Shown: positions 29,003 to 41,897, counted from the first letter of the stretch. The stretch: 64,000 nucleotides of DNA from Brachypodium distachyon (GCF_000005505.3 NC_016131.3:40134855-40198854), one strand, 5' to 3'. The notes: generated by a model from the sequence alone, not told the origin. A program made the numbers and translations.

Positions 29003-29007
29003 AAGTG

Positions 29008-30870
29008 CATCACTACCCCTAATGAGTTTTGAATTAACTAATGACAAAATTATTGAAAGACTGATTAGGTGAAGAGTCTGGAGCGTTTGAGAAAGTTATT
29101 CTAGTGTAGTGAACTTGCTTACGACACAACTAGCGTTTAACCTAATTCCGAGAGAATTCCTTTGAAACCTCTTCAGTGCTTCATGGTATCAAGGTCGGAG
29201 GTGTCGAGTTTATGTCGGCACTACCGAGGCTTGCTTCATGAATCATGATTGAGAAAACTTAGGGAAGTCAACATATCTTGAGCTTCTCTAGTAGTTGCAG
29301 CAGAACTAGGTTCTAAATTCTAGAGAAATCCACAGCTTCTGGGTTACATGATTTTAGTCTTAATTCGGGGTGTTCCTGACTCGTTTCTCGGCATCACCGG
29401 TTTCTCGGACGGGATAAATAGTGTGTTTTCCTTGAGTGCAAGGAGGTGTTTTGGGACTAGTTTCGGCATCACCGAGCTCCCTCTTGGAGCCACCGAGTTT
29501 AGTGCTAGAATTGCCGATTTTCCATTCACGTAGATTCCTGTGAAAACGGATGAGAGAAACTGCAAGGACCGAGCTTCATGTCGGAGCTGCCGACACTGAC
29601 TGTTGGTTCTGCCACGTGCCTTAGTTAGGGTAACTAAAGCTAGCCAAACCTAATCTAAGATTTTGTTGCCTTTTTAAGATTTTGTTGTTACTGCTTACGG
29701 GCATCACCAAGATAGCTACTAGTCGTTTGAGAGCCTCCAAATGTTGTGGAGTTGCCTCAATAAGGATTACTAAGGTTGGAAGTCACTGCTGAAAGAGGTG
29801 ATCTACCACAAGTGATTAAGCCATGATTTTTATGTGCTAAGCTTAAGGATATCCTGTGGCCTCTTGTGACCAAGACTCTCCGGTAACAAATCTTCAAGTC
29901 TTGGTTGCCCCTTCTCTGAATCTAGATTTACTCCATTGCAATTGTTTCAACGTTTAAAGCTTTATATTTAGCAATTTTCTATATCTAAATAGGATACCCT
30001 ACTACATATTTCTCCTAGCATGCAAGCATGCAACTTCAGTAGGCCCATGCTCATTACCTATTTATCTCAACATGCAAGCATGTCCCCTTAGTAGGCCCCC
30101 ACATTTCCATGCAAATCATGTCACCTCATCAAGTCATGTATGTCTTTTTATCTACAATTTTGCATTAATCTATATTGAAACCATGCCACTCACCAAATTC
30201 AATCATGTCTTCTTTTCTGGGAAAAGTTTTCCTCTTTCTACACATCATTTTGTCACATACTTATTAGGTTTTATTGTTTTTAATTATAACACAATAGCAC
30301 TTCTACATTTTTTCCCATTAGGTTTAATTAATTTTAAGCATCTATTTATATATTTGTTTTAACACGGTTCCGCAGCAATGCACAGATGATCATTTAGTAG
30401 CTTTAAGCTGCGCTAAAAGTTTAATAATATCCTATTCACACTCTAGTATATTCACCTGGTCCTCACAATTGGTACCATAGCAAGATCTCCCTTTTGCTTC
30501 TAGTTTAACCCACCAAGGGAGTTATTATGTCTATTAGTGGGTATGCCTATGGGTATGGTAGATTACCAATCTTGTATTGCAATGACTATGCTTTGTGGAA
30601 TTATAAACCGTGAACTCATCTGATTGCCACACCGACCCCGTACTTGGGAGATTGTTGAAGATGGTTTTATTGCTGATCATGTCTAGTTTTCTACTACTCT
30701 GGTGTCTGGATACATCATGAAGAAGTAGCAACTCAAGCCAAGGGTGTTGATATCATCTTGAACACTTGGGGCAAAGCTGAGTTCAACCAAGTGAGCAGCA
30801 TGGTCAAAACCAAGAAGATTCGGGACACCTTCCGGAGGTGCATGAAGACACGTCAATAGGAAAGTAAGCT
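29008..30870 (+). mobile_element. Copia remnant: LTR-like region plus degenerate gag
   Basis: At about 30469 TTGGTACCATAGC resembles the initiator-Met-tRNA site used by Copia elements (usually TTGGTATCAGAGC). Downstream, 30500-30860 translates with frameshifts and stops into a UBN2/Copia gag-like pattern (A-L-W-N-Y, W-E-I-V-E-D-G-F, and a later N-x-L-G block). The preceding 1.4 kb, with many 'accgag / caccgg' motifs at 29190-29600, would then be the LTR. No 3' LTR was found, so the element is truncated. Classification is moderate at best. Confidence 0.45.
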
Positions 30871-31269
30871 CGAGTTGATCCTCTTTTGATCCAACATGAC
30901 CCCCTCACCTCTTGTTTTTCTTTTTGTGAGAGACGTCGTCTTCTTCCTCCTCCTCAAGCTCATCTCCCTCCCACAAAATGACCTTACAAGACTTCTTCTT
31001 CTTGTCCTCCTCATACTCCAAAACATCCCTTGCTGCTCCTCCTCTCAATGGCAACTCACTCCCTCTTTAGCTCCTTCCGCCATGAAATCCAGTCCTTATT
31101 CTCCACATCGCCTCTTTCACTTGAGGCAGCATATTAAATTTCTAGAATGTATCCCTCCGTATAATCAAGTTTGGAAAGAGAACGCTTGGAAGTGGACAGA
31201 TGATTTGGAGTCATGAGATCCGATGATCGAATAGTCAAGATTTTGAGTTGTGCAAGGGTAAGGGCATCT

Positions 31270-31571
31270 CCAATGGTAACATGCCAAATGGGCATACCAT
31301 CCACCGATTCGGTACGTGTCCGGACAACATGGCACTTAGACAACTAGCACTTCACCCAATGAATACACGTGTCAAATAGGCATGTCATCGGTCCATTTGT
31401 CATATGTCCACATACAAGCCAAACGCTTTTGTTTTATTTTTGTGTCAATATGCCTACGTGGCGTGTTTGCGGACAATGTCCAGACTTGCCAAACCAATGC
31501 CAAATTTGGCTTGAGTATAGCATGTCCACCGACAAATGGACATATAACATTGATTTGGCATGACCCATTGG
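31270..31571. mobile_element. fold-back MITE-like element
   Basis: CCAATGGTAACATGCCAAAT at the left pairs with the inverse of ATTTGGCATGACCCATTGG at the right. GTCCGGACA and TGTCCAC motifs inside also pair loosely. The preceding GGGCATCT is typical of grass MITE ends. Target duplication is not resolved. Confidence 0.45.
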
Positions 31572-31952
31572 GTTGATATTTTTTTGTCCATGGACGAATT
31601 ATGTTGATTTGGTAAGGCCTCGAAGATAGACCCGTCGATGAGGATGCGCGAGGTGCACGACCACTCAGGCCCCAAAAATCGTGAGCCCCCAAATTTACAG
31701 GTGGTTATGGTATTAATCGAGAGAAAAAATGGAAATCTGCGCTAATCATGTATGGCCGACTGCTCGACTCCTGCCTCATCATCTCGACTTCGACTCCCCT
31801 GCCGCCACGCCAGTACGCCATGCCTCCACGCCTCCATAGGAGATCGCAATCGCCCTGCCAGGCTGCCCCCCGCCGCTCGTCTCGTTGATTAGGCTTATCC
31901 TTGATTCACGTGATTGCATCGTGCCCTCAGTACGCGGCGTCCATGTTCCCTA

Positions 31953-34119
31953 TGTTGGAAATATGCCCTAGAGGCAATAATAAATTTGTTATTATTCATA
32001 TTTCCTTGTTCTTGATAAAGTTTTATTATCCATGCTATAATTGTATTAACAGGAAACTAAATACATGTATGGATAAATAAACAAATACCGTGTCCCTAAT
32101 ACACTATTCATGAATATGTCAAGGATGGTGACATAAAGATTTGCAAAGTACATACGGATCTGAATGTCGCAGACCCGTGGACTAAACCTTTTCCACGAGC
32201 AAAACATGATCAGCACCAAGACTCCATGGGTGTTAGATTTATTACAATGTAAACTAGATTATTGACTCTAGTGCAAGTGGGAGATTGCTGGAAATATGCC
32301 CTAGAGGCAATAATAAATTTGTTATTATTCATATTTCCTTGTTCTTGATAAATGTTTATTATCCATGCTATAATTGTATTAACAGGAAATTAAATACATG
32401 CATGGATAAATAAACAAATACCGTGTCCCTAATGCGCCTCTACTAGATTAGCTCGTTGGTTAAAAGATGGTTAAGGTTTTCTAACCATAGATATGTGTTG
32501 TCATTTAATAACGAGGTCATATCATTAGGAGAATGATGTAATGGACAGACCCAAACCTAAGCATAGCTTTTGATCGTGTCACTTAAGTTTAAATTGCTAA
32601 TGCTTTTATTATATCAAGTATCATTTCCTTAGACCATGGGATCATGCTACTCCCTAGTACGGGAAGAATACTTTGTGGATATCAACCGTCGTCTCGTAAC
32701 TGGGTGATCATAAAGGTGTTCTTCAGGTATATCGGAAGGTACTTGTTGGGTTGTATGGGTCAAGACTGGGATTTGTCACTCCATGGGACGGAGAGATATC
32801 TTTGGGCCCTCTCGGTAATATAACATCCTAATGAGCTTGCAAGCATGTGACTAATGTGTTTAGTCACGGAGATATTATATTGCGGTACGAGTAAAGAGAA
32901 CTTGCCGGTAACGAGATTGAACTAGGTATGGTGATACCAACGATCAAATTTCAGGCAAGTAATATATCACGAGACAAGGAAAATTGGATACCGGATTAAT
33001 TGAATCCTTGACATAGTGGTTCAACCGATGAGATCTTCGTGGAATATGTGGGAGCCATTATGGACATCCAGGTCCCGCTATTGGTTATTGATCAGAGAGG
33101 TGTCTCGGTCATGTCCGCATGTTCTCGAACCCGTAGGGTCACACACTTAACGCTTAATGTCGGTAGGGTACAATGAGATAATAGATAGTGACATCGAATA
33201 TTGATTTGGAGTCCAGGATGAATCCAGGACATCACGAGGAGCTTCGGAATGGTCCGGCGATAAAGAATTATATATGGGAAAGTTGTTTCGGAAAAGTTTG
33301 GGATATTTTCCGATATTGACCGAGAATATTCTAAAAGGTTTCGAAAGTTCTCGGAAGGTTCTGAAATGTTCCGGATTATTCCTGAGAATTTAATTGGGCC
33401 TCTGTAGTAATTAATTAGAGGAAAGGGAAGCCTTCGGTGGGAGCTGTCCACCACGTGGTGGAGCTCACGTATGTGGGGAGAGCAAACAGAAGGATTGGGA
33501 ATCTTTCCGGGACTCCCTGGCCGGCCACCTCTAGGAAAGGAAAGGAAAAACTGAATTAGGGAATTGATCCCTATGTCTAGGAAAGGAAAGGAAAAACTGA
33601 ATTAGGGAATTGATCCTTATGTGATCAAATTCCTATTTCTTGAGAGGCAAGAAAGGAAAGGTGAGATTGTCTCATTTACTTGCCTTGCCGTCGGCCTCCT
33701 CCCCTACATAAGGAGGGGAGGGGCTGCCCCTTGACCGAACGCTGCTCCTCTCCCTGACCTCCTCCTCTCACGCGCACAGTGAAGCCTTGCCCGTGAAGAA
33801 CTCCACCATAGTCTACACCACGCCGTCGTGCTGCTGGAATCTCATCGACTTCTTCCTCTCGCTTGCTGGATCAAGAAGGAGGAGACGACGTGAAGCTGAA
33901 CGTGTGGATACCAAGGAGGTGCCGTCGTTTCTGCACTGAGATTGATCTCATCGAAAATTCCATCACGCCAACAACGATTCTGTGATCGTAACGCTTTGTG
34001 GTCTACGAGGGTATGATGCTCATAATCCCTCTCGTTACTTACATCTAGTAGATATGTTCTCGGGTTTCTTCCGCACATCTCGTAGGAAATTTTTTGTTTT
34101 TCATGCAACGAACCCATCA
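31953..34119 (+). mobile_element. internally deleted BARE/Angela/WIS-like Copia element
   Basis: It starts TGTTGGAAATATGCCCTAG, the LTR start known from Triticeae BARE/Angela/WIS elements. After 147 bp (to about 32099) the 5' LTR jumps straight to the last part of pol: about 32105-32275 translates D-I-K-I-C-K-V-H-T-D-L-N-V-A-D, the RNase H tail, followed by a polypurine tract (GCAAGTGGGAGATTG). A full 3' LTR of 1,834 bp follows at 32286-34119. Flanks CCCTA and TCCTA are a near-perfect 5-bp target duplication, so this is one insertion that lost most of its 5' LTR and coding region. Confidence 0.82.
32286..34119 (+). repeat. 3' LTR of the Copia element
   Basis: Begins TGCTGGAAATATGCCC (first bases altered from TGTTGG) and ends AACCCATCA. 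It contains its own 46-bp tandem duplication starting at 33531 and 33577 (CTAGGAAAGGAAAGG). Confidence 0.82.
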
Positions 34120-34826
34120 TCCTAATCCCTTGACCCTCGCTAGTTGGCTTGCCGCATCCAGCCGTTGCTTATCTCCCTAGACTACTCCCTCCGTTCGCGA
34201 CTTTGCAGTTCATTGCGTCCAGGCGTCCAACCATCGTACCTCAAAATGACGTCAATTTACTTATCCAATACTAGTATGCTGTATTTTTAGATGTTGTGTA
34301 AATACGACATATTTGTAAGCATGAAGATATAAATAAATGAAATTGTGTCTTAGTTGCATGAAATTGTCTTAATTTTAGAACAAAATTTCAATTTCGCTCG
34401 GTGGCCTCCAATTCTCCGATTTCTGGAGACGGACCTGCTCGAAGATGTCCTAATGTCAGATTTGTGAAAATATCACTTGTCCACGCCACGCCTAGCACTA
34501 GCAGGCTAGCACTGCCTCTCAAATTACGTCCATGCCCCGCTCCTGCACTGTGCCGCTGGGGCTAATCGCGTAATTTCCACACCTCCCGTTTTTAGGAATC
34601 ATTCCCCGATACGGTACCCCGCAGAAAGGCAGAGAGCTCCCCTCCTCCCCAAAAAAAGCGAGACGACGAGACGAGACGGCGCGCGAGAGGGGAGGGGACG
34701 ACAACGCGACACCGGCCAAGCAAGCCCTAGGGCGGCGCGACGAACGGTCGTGGCGGCGAAGGCATCTCGTGCTCTTGTCTTTGCGTGCCCGGATTCGGTT
34801 TCATCGGATCGAGTCTCGGCTCGGCC
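34120..34826. other. upstream region of the Makorin gene
   Basis: A TACTCCCTCCGTTCGCGAC scrap at about 34183 is a lone Stowaway left end. From about 34620 the sequence turns GC-rich with CGAGACGAGACG repeats, a likely TATA-less promoter and 5' UTR ending at the ATG at 34827. Confidence 0.45.
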
Positions 34827-37800
34827 ATGTCGACCAAGAGGTAACACGATTCCCCCGATTGGATTGGGTGCCCTACTGTCTGCGATTTTAAGCGAGGGGT
34901 GGATCGAGAGTTGCGTGCGGTAGTGTCGCGTGTGGTTCTAGTATGTTTCCGTTGAGCTCTGGGTCGAGGTGCGTTGAGCTTACCTGATTCCTAGGATTTG
35001 GGGGAGCTTAGAAGATACGTTGTATGCTTAGAATTTGGATTTGAGCTCGCGGGACGAATGGGGACTCCAGCTTTGAGCTGGAGCACAGAAATGCTTCTTG
35101 GCAGTAGGGGCGGACGCCCACGGGGGTAGATAAGCTTATATGTACGCTTTCACACAATACAGGATTTAACTCTCCGGATTTCCGGTTGTGCCTATATTCT
35201 TTCCAGTTCATGTCGATGATGTGATCTGCTTGTGTTACCCTGCATGCGTACCCCATGTGTAGCATTCATCCCATTTTGCATTAGAACATGTCATCTCTCC
35301 AAAGTTTGTTGGATTGGTGCTGCTGGTGGGCTGCACCTGGGAGATAATTTGTTCTCCTTATGTTCTGCAAGTCTACGGGATAAACCGATATAGAGTATAT
35401 AGGGCATCCTGTTTGCTAGCAACTGATACTAATGATGATATATGATTCTGCAGTATTTTCTTTGTGATGATTCTATATACTATCATGCTGAGTAGATTAA
35501 ATTTAAAAACTGGTTTCAGTTTGATTGTGGTGCACATGTTGCTGTTTGGTTCTGTAATCACGAGATTATTCTTCGGGGTGAGTTATGAGGATTTCACACA
35601 AAAAAAAACTGTGGATTCGAGACTCAAAATCTTAATTTACTTGGCTATATGTTACTATGTTCTGCATTCTCAATGTCAAAATTATGACATTGAAGAGTGA
35701 AATCCAGTGGGAAGTTCCTCAATATAGAGAAAACAACAAACAAAAAGCTGTGATGTTGTCTTTTATTGATATAATTACCTATAGTGACAATCATTTTGCA
35801 AGTATGCTGATAACAAAGAGCCTAAAAATTTGGAGCATGGAAACTTCAGTAGAGCGATAAGCGTAACTAGGTCCTCAGGTGCAAATTTCTACACAGACAT
35901 GCATTTTTGTTATCTTCGGTATTTAACTTGAGTATTATCCAGGAAACTGGTTCTCTTGCCCTGTACAGCAGAAACTTAGGAAAAAAATACACCAAGTCTT
36001 AAAAACAGGGGAAACAGGATGTACCTTAGTATTATCCTCCATCATTAGACATAACTTCATATTGTTCACTCAGTTATCAGTCTAAGCATCAACTGCTGGG
36101 ATAATGTTCACCGTTTGCTCACATTTTCTTTCCTCAGGAACAATATTATGACAGGAAGCTCCATAAAAACTCAATTGTTTTCTCTCTCATATTATTTCCG
36201 CTTGATTTGAAAACTAACAATTTGGTAGTTTGCTTACATGCCCTTTTGTTCTGTGACTGATCTACTTTCAGGGTTCTTTGCAAGTTCTTCGTTCATGGAG
36301 CTTGCTTGAAAGGAGAGTACTGTGAGTTCTCCCATGACTGGAGGGACCAAGCAAATAATGTAATGTATTAGTAAACATTCTATGCCGATCTAGTTTAATT
36401 GCCAGATTTTATTGTGCATATCTTGTACTTGTTCTTAGTGTGATGCTTGTTTGCTCAGGTTTGCACGTTTTACCAGAAAGGCTCATGCTCATATGGTAGT
36501 CGTTGCAGATATGACCATGTCAAAGTTTCTCATAACAACCCAGTGCCTCCGCCACCATCATCAAGTACTCCGACACGCAACTCCTCACTGCCTCTGCCAC
36601 CATCAAGCACTGTAGCACGTGTCGTGTCTACTTCTCTACAACCTACAAGTGCTGGACGTCCTGTTCATATTGGACATCAAACAAATCCAAGCAACCAAAG
36701 ACAACAGATATCTATGGATATGCTGGCACATTCTGAAAGTAAACCTGCATGGAGGAATGATTTCCAACTTGACAGTGTATCAGAAGATGGGATTGACTGG
36801 TCATCCAATCGAACTGTGCAAAACCAAACATCCAAGAAACTTGCTGATATGCCAATTTGTTCTTTTGCTGCTGCTGGTAATTGCCCGTATGAGGAAGAGT
36901 GCCCTAGCATGCATGGAGATTTGTGCACAACCTGTGGGAAAATGTGCTTGCATCCTTATCGTCCTGATGAAAGAGAGGAACATATGAAGCTATGTGAAAA
37001 AAACCACAAGCGTATTGAGGCTTTGAAACGTAGCCAAGAGATAGAATGCAGTGTCTGCTTAGACCGTGTGCTCTCCAAGCCTACAGCTGCAGAAAGGAAA
37101 TTTGGACTCTTATCTGAATGTGACCATCCCTTCTGCATCTCATGCATTAGAAATTGGCGTGGCAATTCTCCTACGTCTGGTATGGATGTGAACTCAGCAC
37201 TGAGGGCTTGTCCAATTTGCCGCAAACTATCGTACTATGTGATTCCAAGTGTTCTTTGGTACTTCTCAAAGGAGGAAAAGATGGAGATCATCGACAACTA
37301 CAAATCGAAGCTCAAGTAAGATTGACATTTACCATATTTAGCTTCATGTGGCATGCCTTTATGTGATCTGTCCCTTAACTATAGAAGTGAAAGTAGAATG
37401 TTACAAATATTCCTGTTGTTATATTTAGGCATTTTAGCACATAATTATTTGAATGAGTGAGTCATAGCATTGTACTACAAATGACGTTTCTTATCATCTT
37501 TGTGTCATAGGTTCATGTTTCCTTCACTTTTTTAAGCATCCAAGCTGATATGCTTCATGGGAAGTGATTTTAGATGAATATACTATGTACTAGTACTTGA
37601 TTAGCTTTACTATCTAACCTACACGGATTTTTAAACCATAACCTTCAACCATATGTTGTAGGTCTATAGATTGCAAGTACTTTGATTTTGGAACGGGTAC
37701 TTGCCCATTTGGTACAAGCTGTTTCTACAAGGTAAGCATACTCCTTACATTCTATAAACATTGAATTCATTGCAGCTGATGTACTTTTGTGGACTATAGA

Positions 37801-38504
37801 GATTATTGTTGTGGCAATGTCATACTTGATTTCCTTCTGATTGTTTTCCTGAATAGTGTGCCTTGGTATAAAAAGTATGGCGGTTTCTCTGTGAAAACCA
37901 CCATTATGGTGAAAACTCCATGAATACCATTGTAAAGGTTAAAAAAATCTAGAAAAACTCAATGAAACCACCAATCGCGTTTAGCAGCAGGAAAAAAACA
38001 AATTCAGCATGATTAGTGGTTCTTCACTATTTGGCACTATTCATCTATATATTTCTCTTTTTAATTCCTTCCAAATGCTATTGAGTTTTGATTTGAAAAT
38101 TTTCACGTTTTTCGAACATCACACCTCCAACATATGCTATTTTTGTATGAATTTTTTGAAACTTCTAAACATGGTTTCTATGGAGTTTTCACAGTTTCAC
38201 TCTAGTTGTGGTTGTCACCCGATATTTGTCCTAAAAACTAACCAGTCTTTGCCCTTGTTTTTCTTTGATGTTCATCTCATGTAGCCCACATGTTTTGCAG
38301 CATGCTTACAGGGATGGCCGCTTGGAAGAGGTCATACTGCGACATCTCGATGCTGAAGATGGAACTACACTTATTGCCAAAAATATTAGGTATATGTTCT
38401 CTATTTGACTTATAAAATCTGTATGTTCTTTTTCCTCATTTAATCATGTACCGTCCTGTTTATGTTCCAGGTTGTCAGACTTCCTCACTCGGCTGCATCT
38501 TTAG
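34827..38504 (+). CDS. Makorin-type CCCH/RING E3 ubiquitin ligase, 6 exons
   Basis: Exons: 34827-34840, 36272-36359, 36459-37315, 37662-37731, 38301-38389, 38471-38504; total 383 aa with all phases closing. The first exon is only 14 nt (M-S-T-K-R split) before an intron of 1.4 kb. Domains in order: CCCH finger C8-H23, CCCH finger C36-H54, a Ser/Pro linker, CCCH finger C168-H186, the Makorin Cys-His block (C-x2-C-x3-C-x-H ... H-x3-C), a RING from C231 to C288 (C-S-V-C ... C-P-I-C) and a fourth CCCH finger C324-H344. This order is specific to Makorins, RNA-binding E3 ligases. Substrates are unknown. Spliced 3' UTR exons downstream are possible. Confidence 0.93.
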
Positions 38505-39665
38505 GGACCCGGATCTGTATATATCACATGTAAGATCTTTCATGGGGTATGTGACCAACACACTCTTACTATTTTAGTATTTTTTGCCAATTTATTTACA
38601 AGTATTGTGCATTGCTTTTGTACCTACTATTTATTTGCTGTTGTGGGAGATATGGCCATGGTGCTGCCCCACTGATCAATTAGCAATGCTCATAGTTACG
38701 TTTTACACCACTGTTAAAGTTGAATCTATTATAGAATTTCTCCTCAAATCAGTGTCTCTGACATTCATTAACATGTCAATTAAATGGCACACATTCTGCC
38801 CTTGTTTCCATTGTTTCATTCCCACCAAACTACTCTTTCATTGTTTGACCTATTGTACTGGATATTTTGCATCCAGGCATTCTGGGACGCTGTCTACCAA
38901 TATTTCCAATATTCGGAAGACATCAGTTTAAATTGAGGCATCTTTGAAAACTGCTGCTTTATATCCAATTTATGGTTGCTTTGTCTCCAAACATAAGAGG
39001 CAATAATTTTGTGCCTAAAACTGTATTCATTCTCCTACCTTGCACAAACTTTTACAAAACCCTTAACATTACATTTGTGCCTAACACTAACCCTGCTTCT
39101 CGATGCAGAAATTTTGAAGTTCACTGCGGGACACCTGGATGACCTTAATATAGAAGCACTGTTGATCCATGGAACAAACAACGTAAAAGAAGCCTTGTCG
39201 CGAGTTTGCTTGGAGAGTCAAAATACAAGAATTAGAACTGTTGAAACGCTTTTCTATCTGCACTTTGTGTTACTTCCCGGGTCACCAGTGATTCAGTAGA
39301 ACAATCCCTGGCCATTGTGCGAAGGGCAGGTGTATAATACCCTCGTTTCCAAACTGCCCTTTCCCAGTCGAGGAAAGCTCCCCGCACCAACAACTCCTTA
39401 GCTGAGAGCCTGAGCCCGTTTGTTTGTATAACTCAATACACATAAGAAAAATAAACAAAGAATGCATGTCATAATTCAGACTGTTTTCTAAGAACCGTGC
39501 AAGGATTTTTTTTTAATTAAGGCCTCGTTGGCCACTAGTGTTTTTAAAGTGTATTTTAGGGTATTATCCATTTCAAATTGAAAAATGTTAGAAACGCTAG
39601 AAAACCCAAATAGTTGTTTGGCAGGAGGGATTATAGGAGATTATCGCTAGTCCCCACCCCCACCC

Positions 39666-39759
39666 CCCTTCCTCCGTCCGGAAACAAGAGATTTGGATTT
39701 CTGTGGAAATAAGTGACTTCGATTTTTGTGGTACAGCTTATTTTTGGACGGAAGGAGTA
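39666..39759. mobile_element. Stowaway-like MITE, degraded left end
   Basis: CCTTCCTCCGTCCGGAAACAAG pairs with the inverse of CTTATTTTTGGACGGAAGGAGTA. The right TA is present; the left TA was lost next to a C-run. Confidence 0.65.
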
Positions 39760-41614
39760 TCATTTTTTTTTGTCAATTTAAAGCATTTCTCATAACATTT
39801 TTTTTCAAACAAAACACTAGTGTTTTGGTTGGAAAGGTTTTTCAAAGTATTGGGTGAACACCCAATACTCTCAAATACCAATTCACTGACGGATCCGCGA
39901 ACTACGGGTGGAACAACATACATGAGTTGTGTGCGAGAAGAGATAAAGAGTCTCTCAATTGCGGAATCACTTCGTACCAAAGCTCGAGAGGATAGTGAAC
40001 TCTGTGGCGGAACTAGCCCTTTCAAATTCAAGTTATAGACTTGTTATTTCATCGAGTGTAAAATAGCAGTGCGTATTTCGCCCAAACTGCGGGTTATCGT
40101 TTTCTCCTCAGGGACTAGGCGATCTACAATCGAATTTTGACTAAAGCTAGGTCAATCAAACAGAGATAATATGCAAACCAAAGTGTAATGCAACAATCCA
40201 GCACTAAACAATATTTTTGTAATTTTCATTAATCCAAATAACTCTGGACAGATATGCATCCTAGGCACAATACTTAACCACGAGCAGACACATAAGAAAG
40301 AGATAAAAGCAAATTGTTTTGGAAAGGGATAGAATTCAGAACAAAGCAACACATAAATATTATCACACAAAACTAAATCACATTCTATGTGTTTCACACA
40401 AATCTCAGGACAAAAGACAATTATATAGCTCACAGATATCATAGTAGAACAACTCAATAATAAAAAAAGATTTCATATTGACATTTGAACAAACAGGTTG
40501 AAGGCCTACAAATTCAGCACAATTTCTCTATTCGTGCACACAGAAGCAGCAACCAAACCAAGGAGAAAGAGAGGGAATTAGATGGGATTAACCCAAGGTG
40601 AAGAAGCAGCAGGAGTTGGAGAAGGGAAAGAGGCTGCAGGTGGCTGATCTGAAGAAATATTAAACATGGTGTGGATTAGTTCATTTGATCAAATATTGTA
40701 CTTATAACATTCAGTTTGAGACAAAATTAGCTTTAAATGATGCTAGAAGGTCAACTAACTGAGGCAAAAATCATGCAAATATGACACTAATCATTATTCT
40801 TTTACTGGTATGTGATGTAGCCGTTAATAATGAGCCGCATGCGGTGACTTCATCAATCTCTAAAAATCCGTCGACTCAATCTCTCGATTATATGGGTGAC
40901 GTAAGGTGTGCACGTGTGCGTTTATGCGGGTGAGTGTACACGTGTGTTGTGAGTGCCTGTGTTTCTCTTAACTTCTCTATTCTTTATCGATTATCAATGG
41001 TATATGTACATGATGTTACAAGGGGTGCCATCGAAAGGTGACAAATGCAAAGTCTGCCATCAAAAGGAGACAATTACATATTGTAGGAGAGAGGAGAATG
41101 GATGTGTCTCTTAAGCATGGATTACAACATAATTAACAATGTCTTAGCATAGCAACTCTCCTACTCAATGATGTAACTATTATTTTCAGGAAATAAAGAG
41201 GTATTTTGCTGTTAAAGAAATATGCTAATTAGTTTAAACACTCACTTAATCGATGTTTGTTCTCGCTATCATCTCAAATAGAAACTCTTCCAAAAACTCA
41301 GTGGGAAAAAAAAATGAGGAGAATGCTCTTAATACTCCGTATGTTGTTAGCTTCCAAATCCAGTAGAAAAATAAGGAGGAAATGTTACTACATACAGTGA
41401 TTATCGTCTCCTTCATAACACATGTGAAAACCCTAAAAAAAAGGAAACCCTATGAGTTTAGAGAACAATAGACATGCGTTGTATATTTTCTTTAAAACCT
41501 CGACAGTGAAAATAGACAAGGCATAATCAATATGTCGTGTTTAATTCCCTTAAAAACACTGGTAAGAAAAATAGGAGGGCAAAAAGAGTAAAAAGATATT
41601 TGAGGCAATGACAG

Positions 41615-41692
41615 ACTAGACCTACATTTTTTTTGACCAATACTAGACCTACAATTTTTTTTGACCAATACTAGACCTACATTTTAATGTGC
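41615..41692 (-). repeat. double micro-retroposon scar (three direct repeats, two T-run inserts)
   Basis: ACTAGACCTACA occurs three times (41615, 41642, 41670). Between copies lie TTTTTTTTGACCAAT and ATTTTTTTTGACCAAT. Read on the minus strand each insert is ATTGGTCAAAAAAAA, an A-tailed stub with a 12-bp target duplication, present twice. Confidence 0.75.
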
Positions 41693-41897
41693 CGTAGAAA
41701 CAATTACATGTACCAGGTTTTCGGAAGCTGCAAGAAAAAAGCACAATTTTTTGAAAAAAAGTATTCTCTCTTTTATCCCTAAAATTCGAGGGAACGAACT
41801 TTTGAGAATGTTCTGAAGATGCTTCAAAATCTGTTGTTATTCCCGTCCCATTTAGGTTTCTACTCGCAGCCAGCCAAACGCAGCCTGATCTCCAAGC

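Larger units (their letters stand above)
38505..41897. other. intergenic region between Makorin and the BTB gene
   Basis: The first part is probably the Makorin 3' UTR, possibly spliced (candidate acceptor CTCGATGCAG ending at about 39110 before a small open stretch). From about 39500 onwards it is AT-rich repeat debris. No gene is supported. The Stowaway-like element and the A-tail repeats are listed separately. Confidence 0.4.

Noticed and set aside
30870..31250. Possible gene with a Leu/Phe-rich N-terminus (106-aa ORF at 30896)
   Set aside because: It reads as the reverse of an acidic, Glu/Lys-rich retroelement gag tail and sits in Copia debris.
41415..41450. A possible further A-tail scar (GAAAACCCT - A-run - GGAAACCCT)
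   Set aside because: The repeats are only 8 of 9, low in complexity and themselves A-rich, so slippage is as likely.
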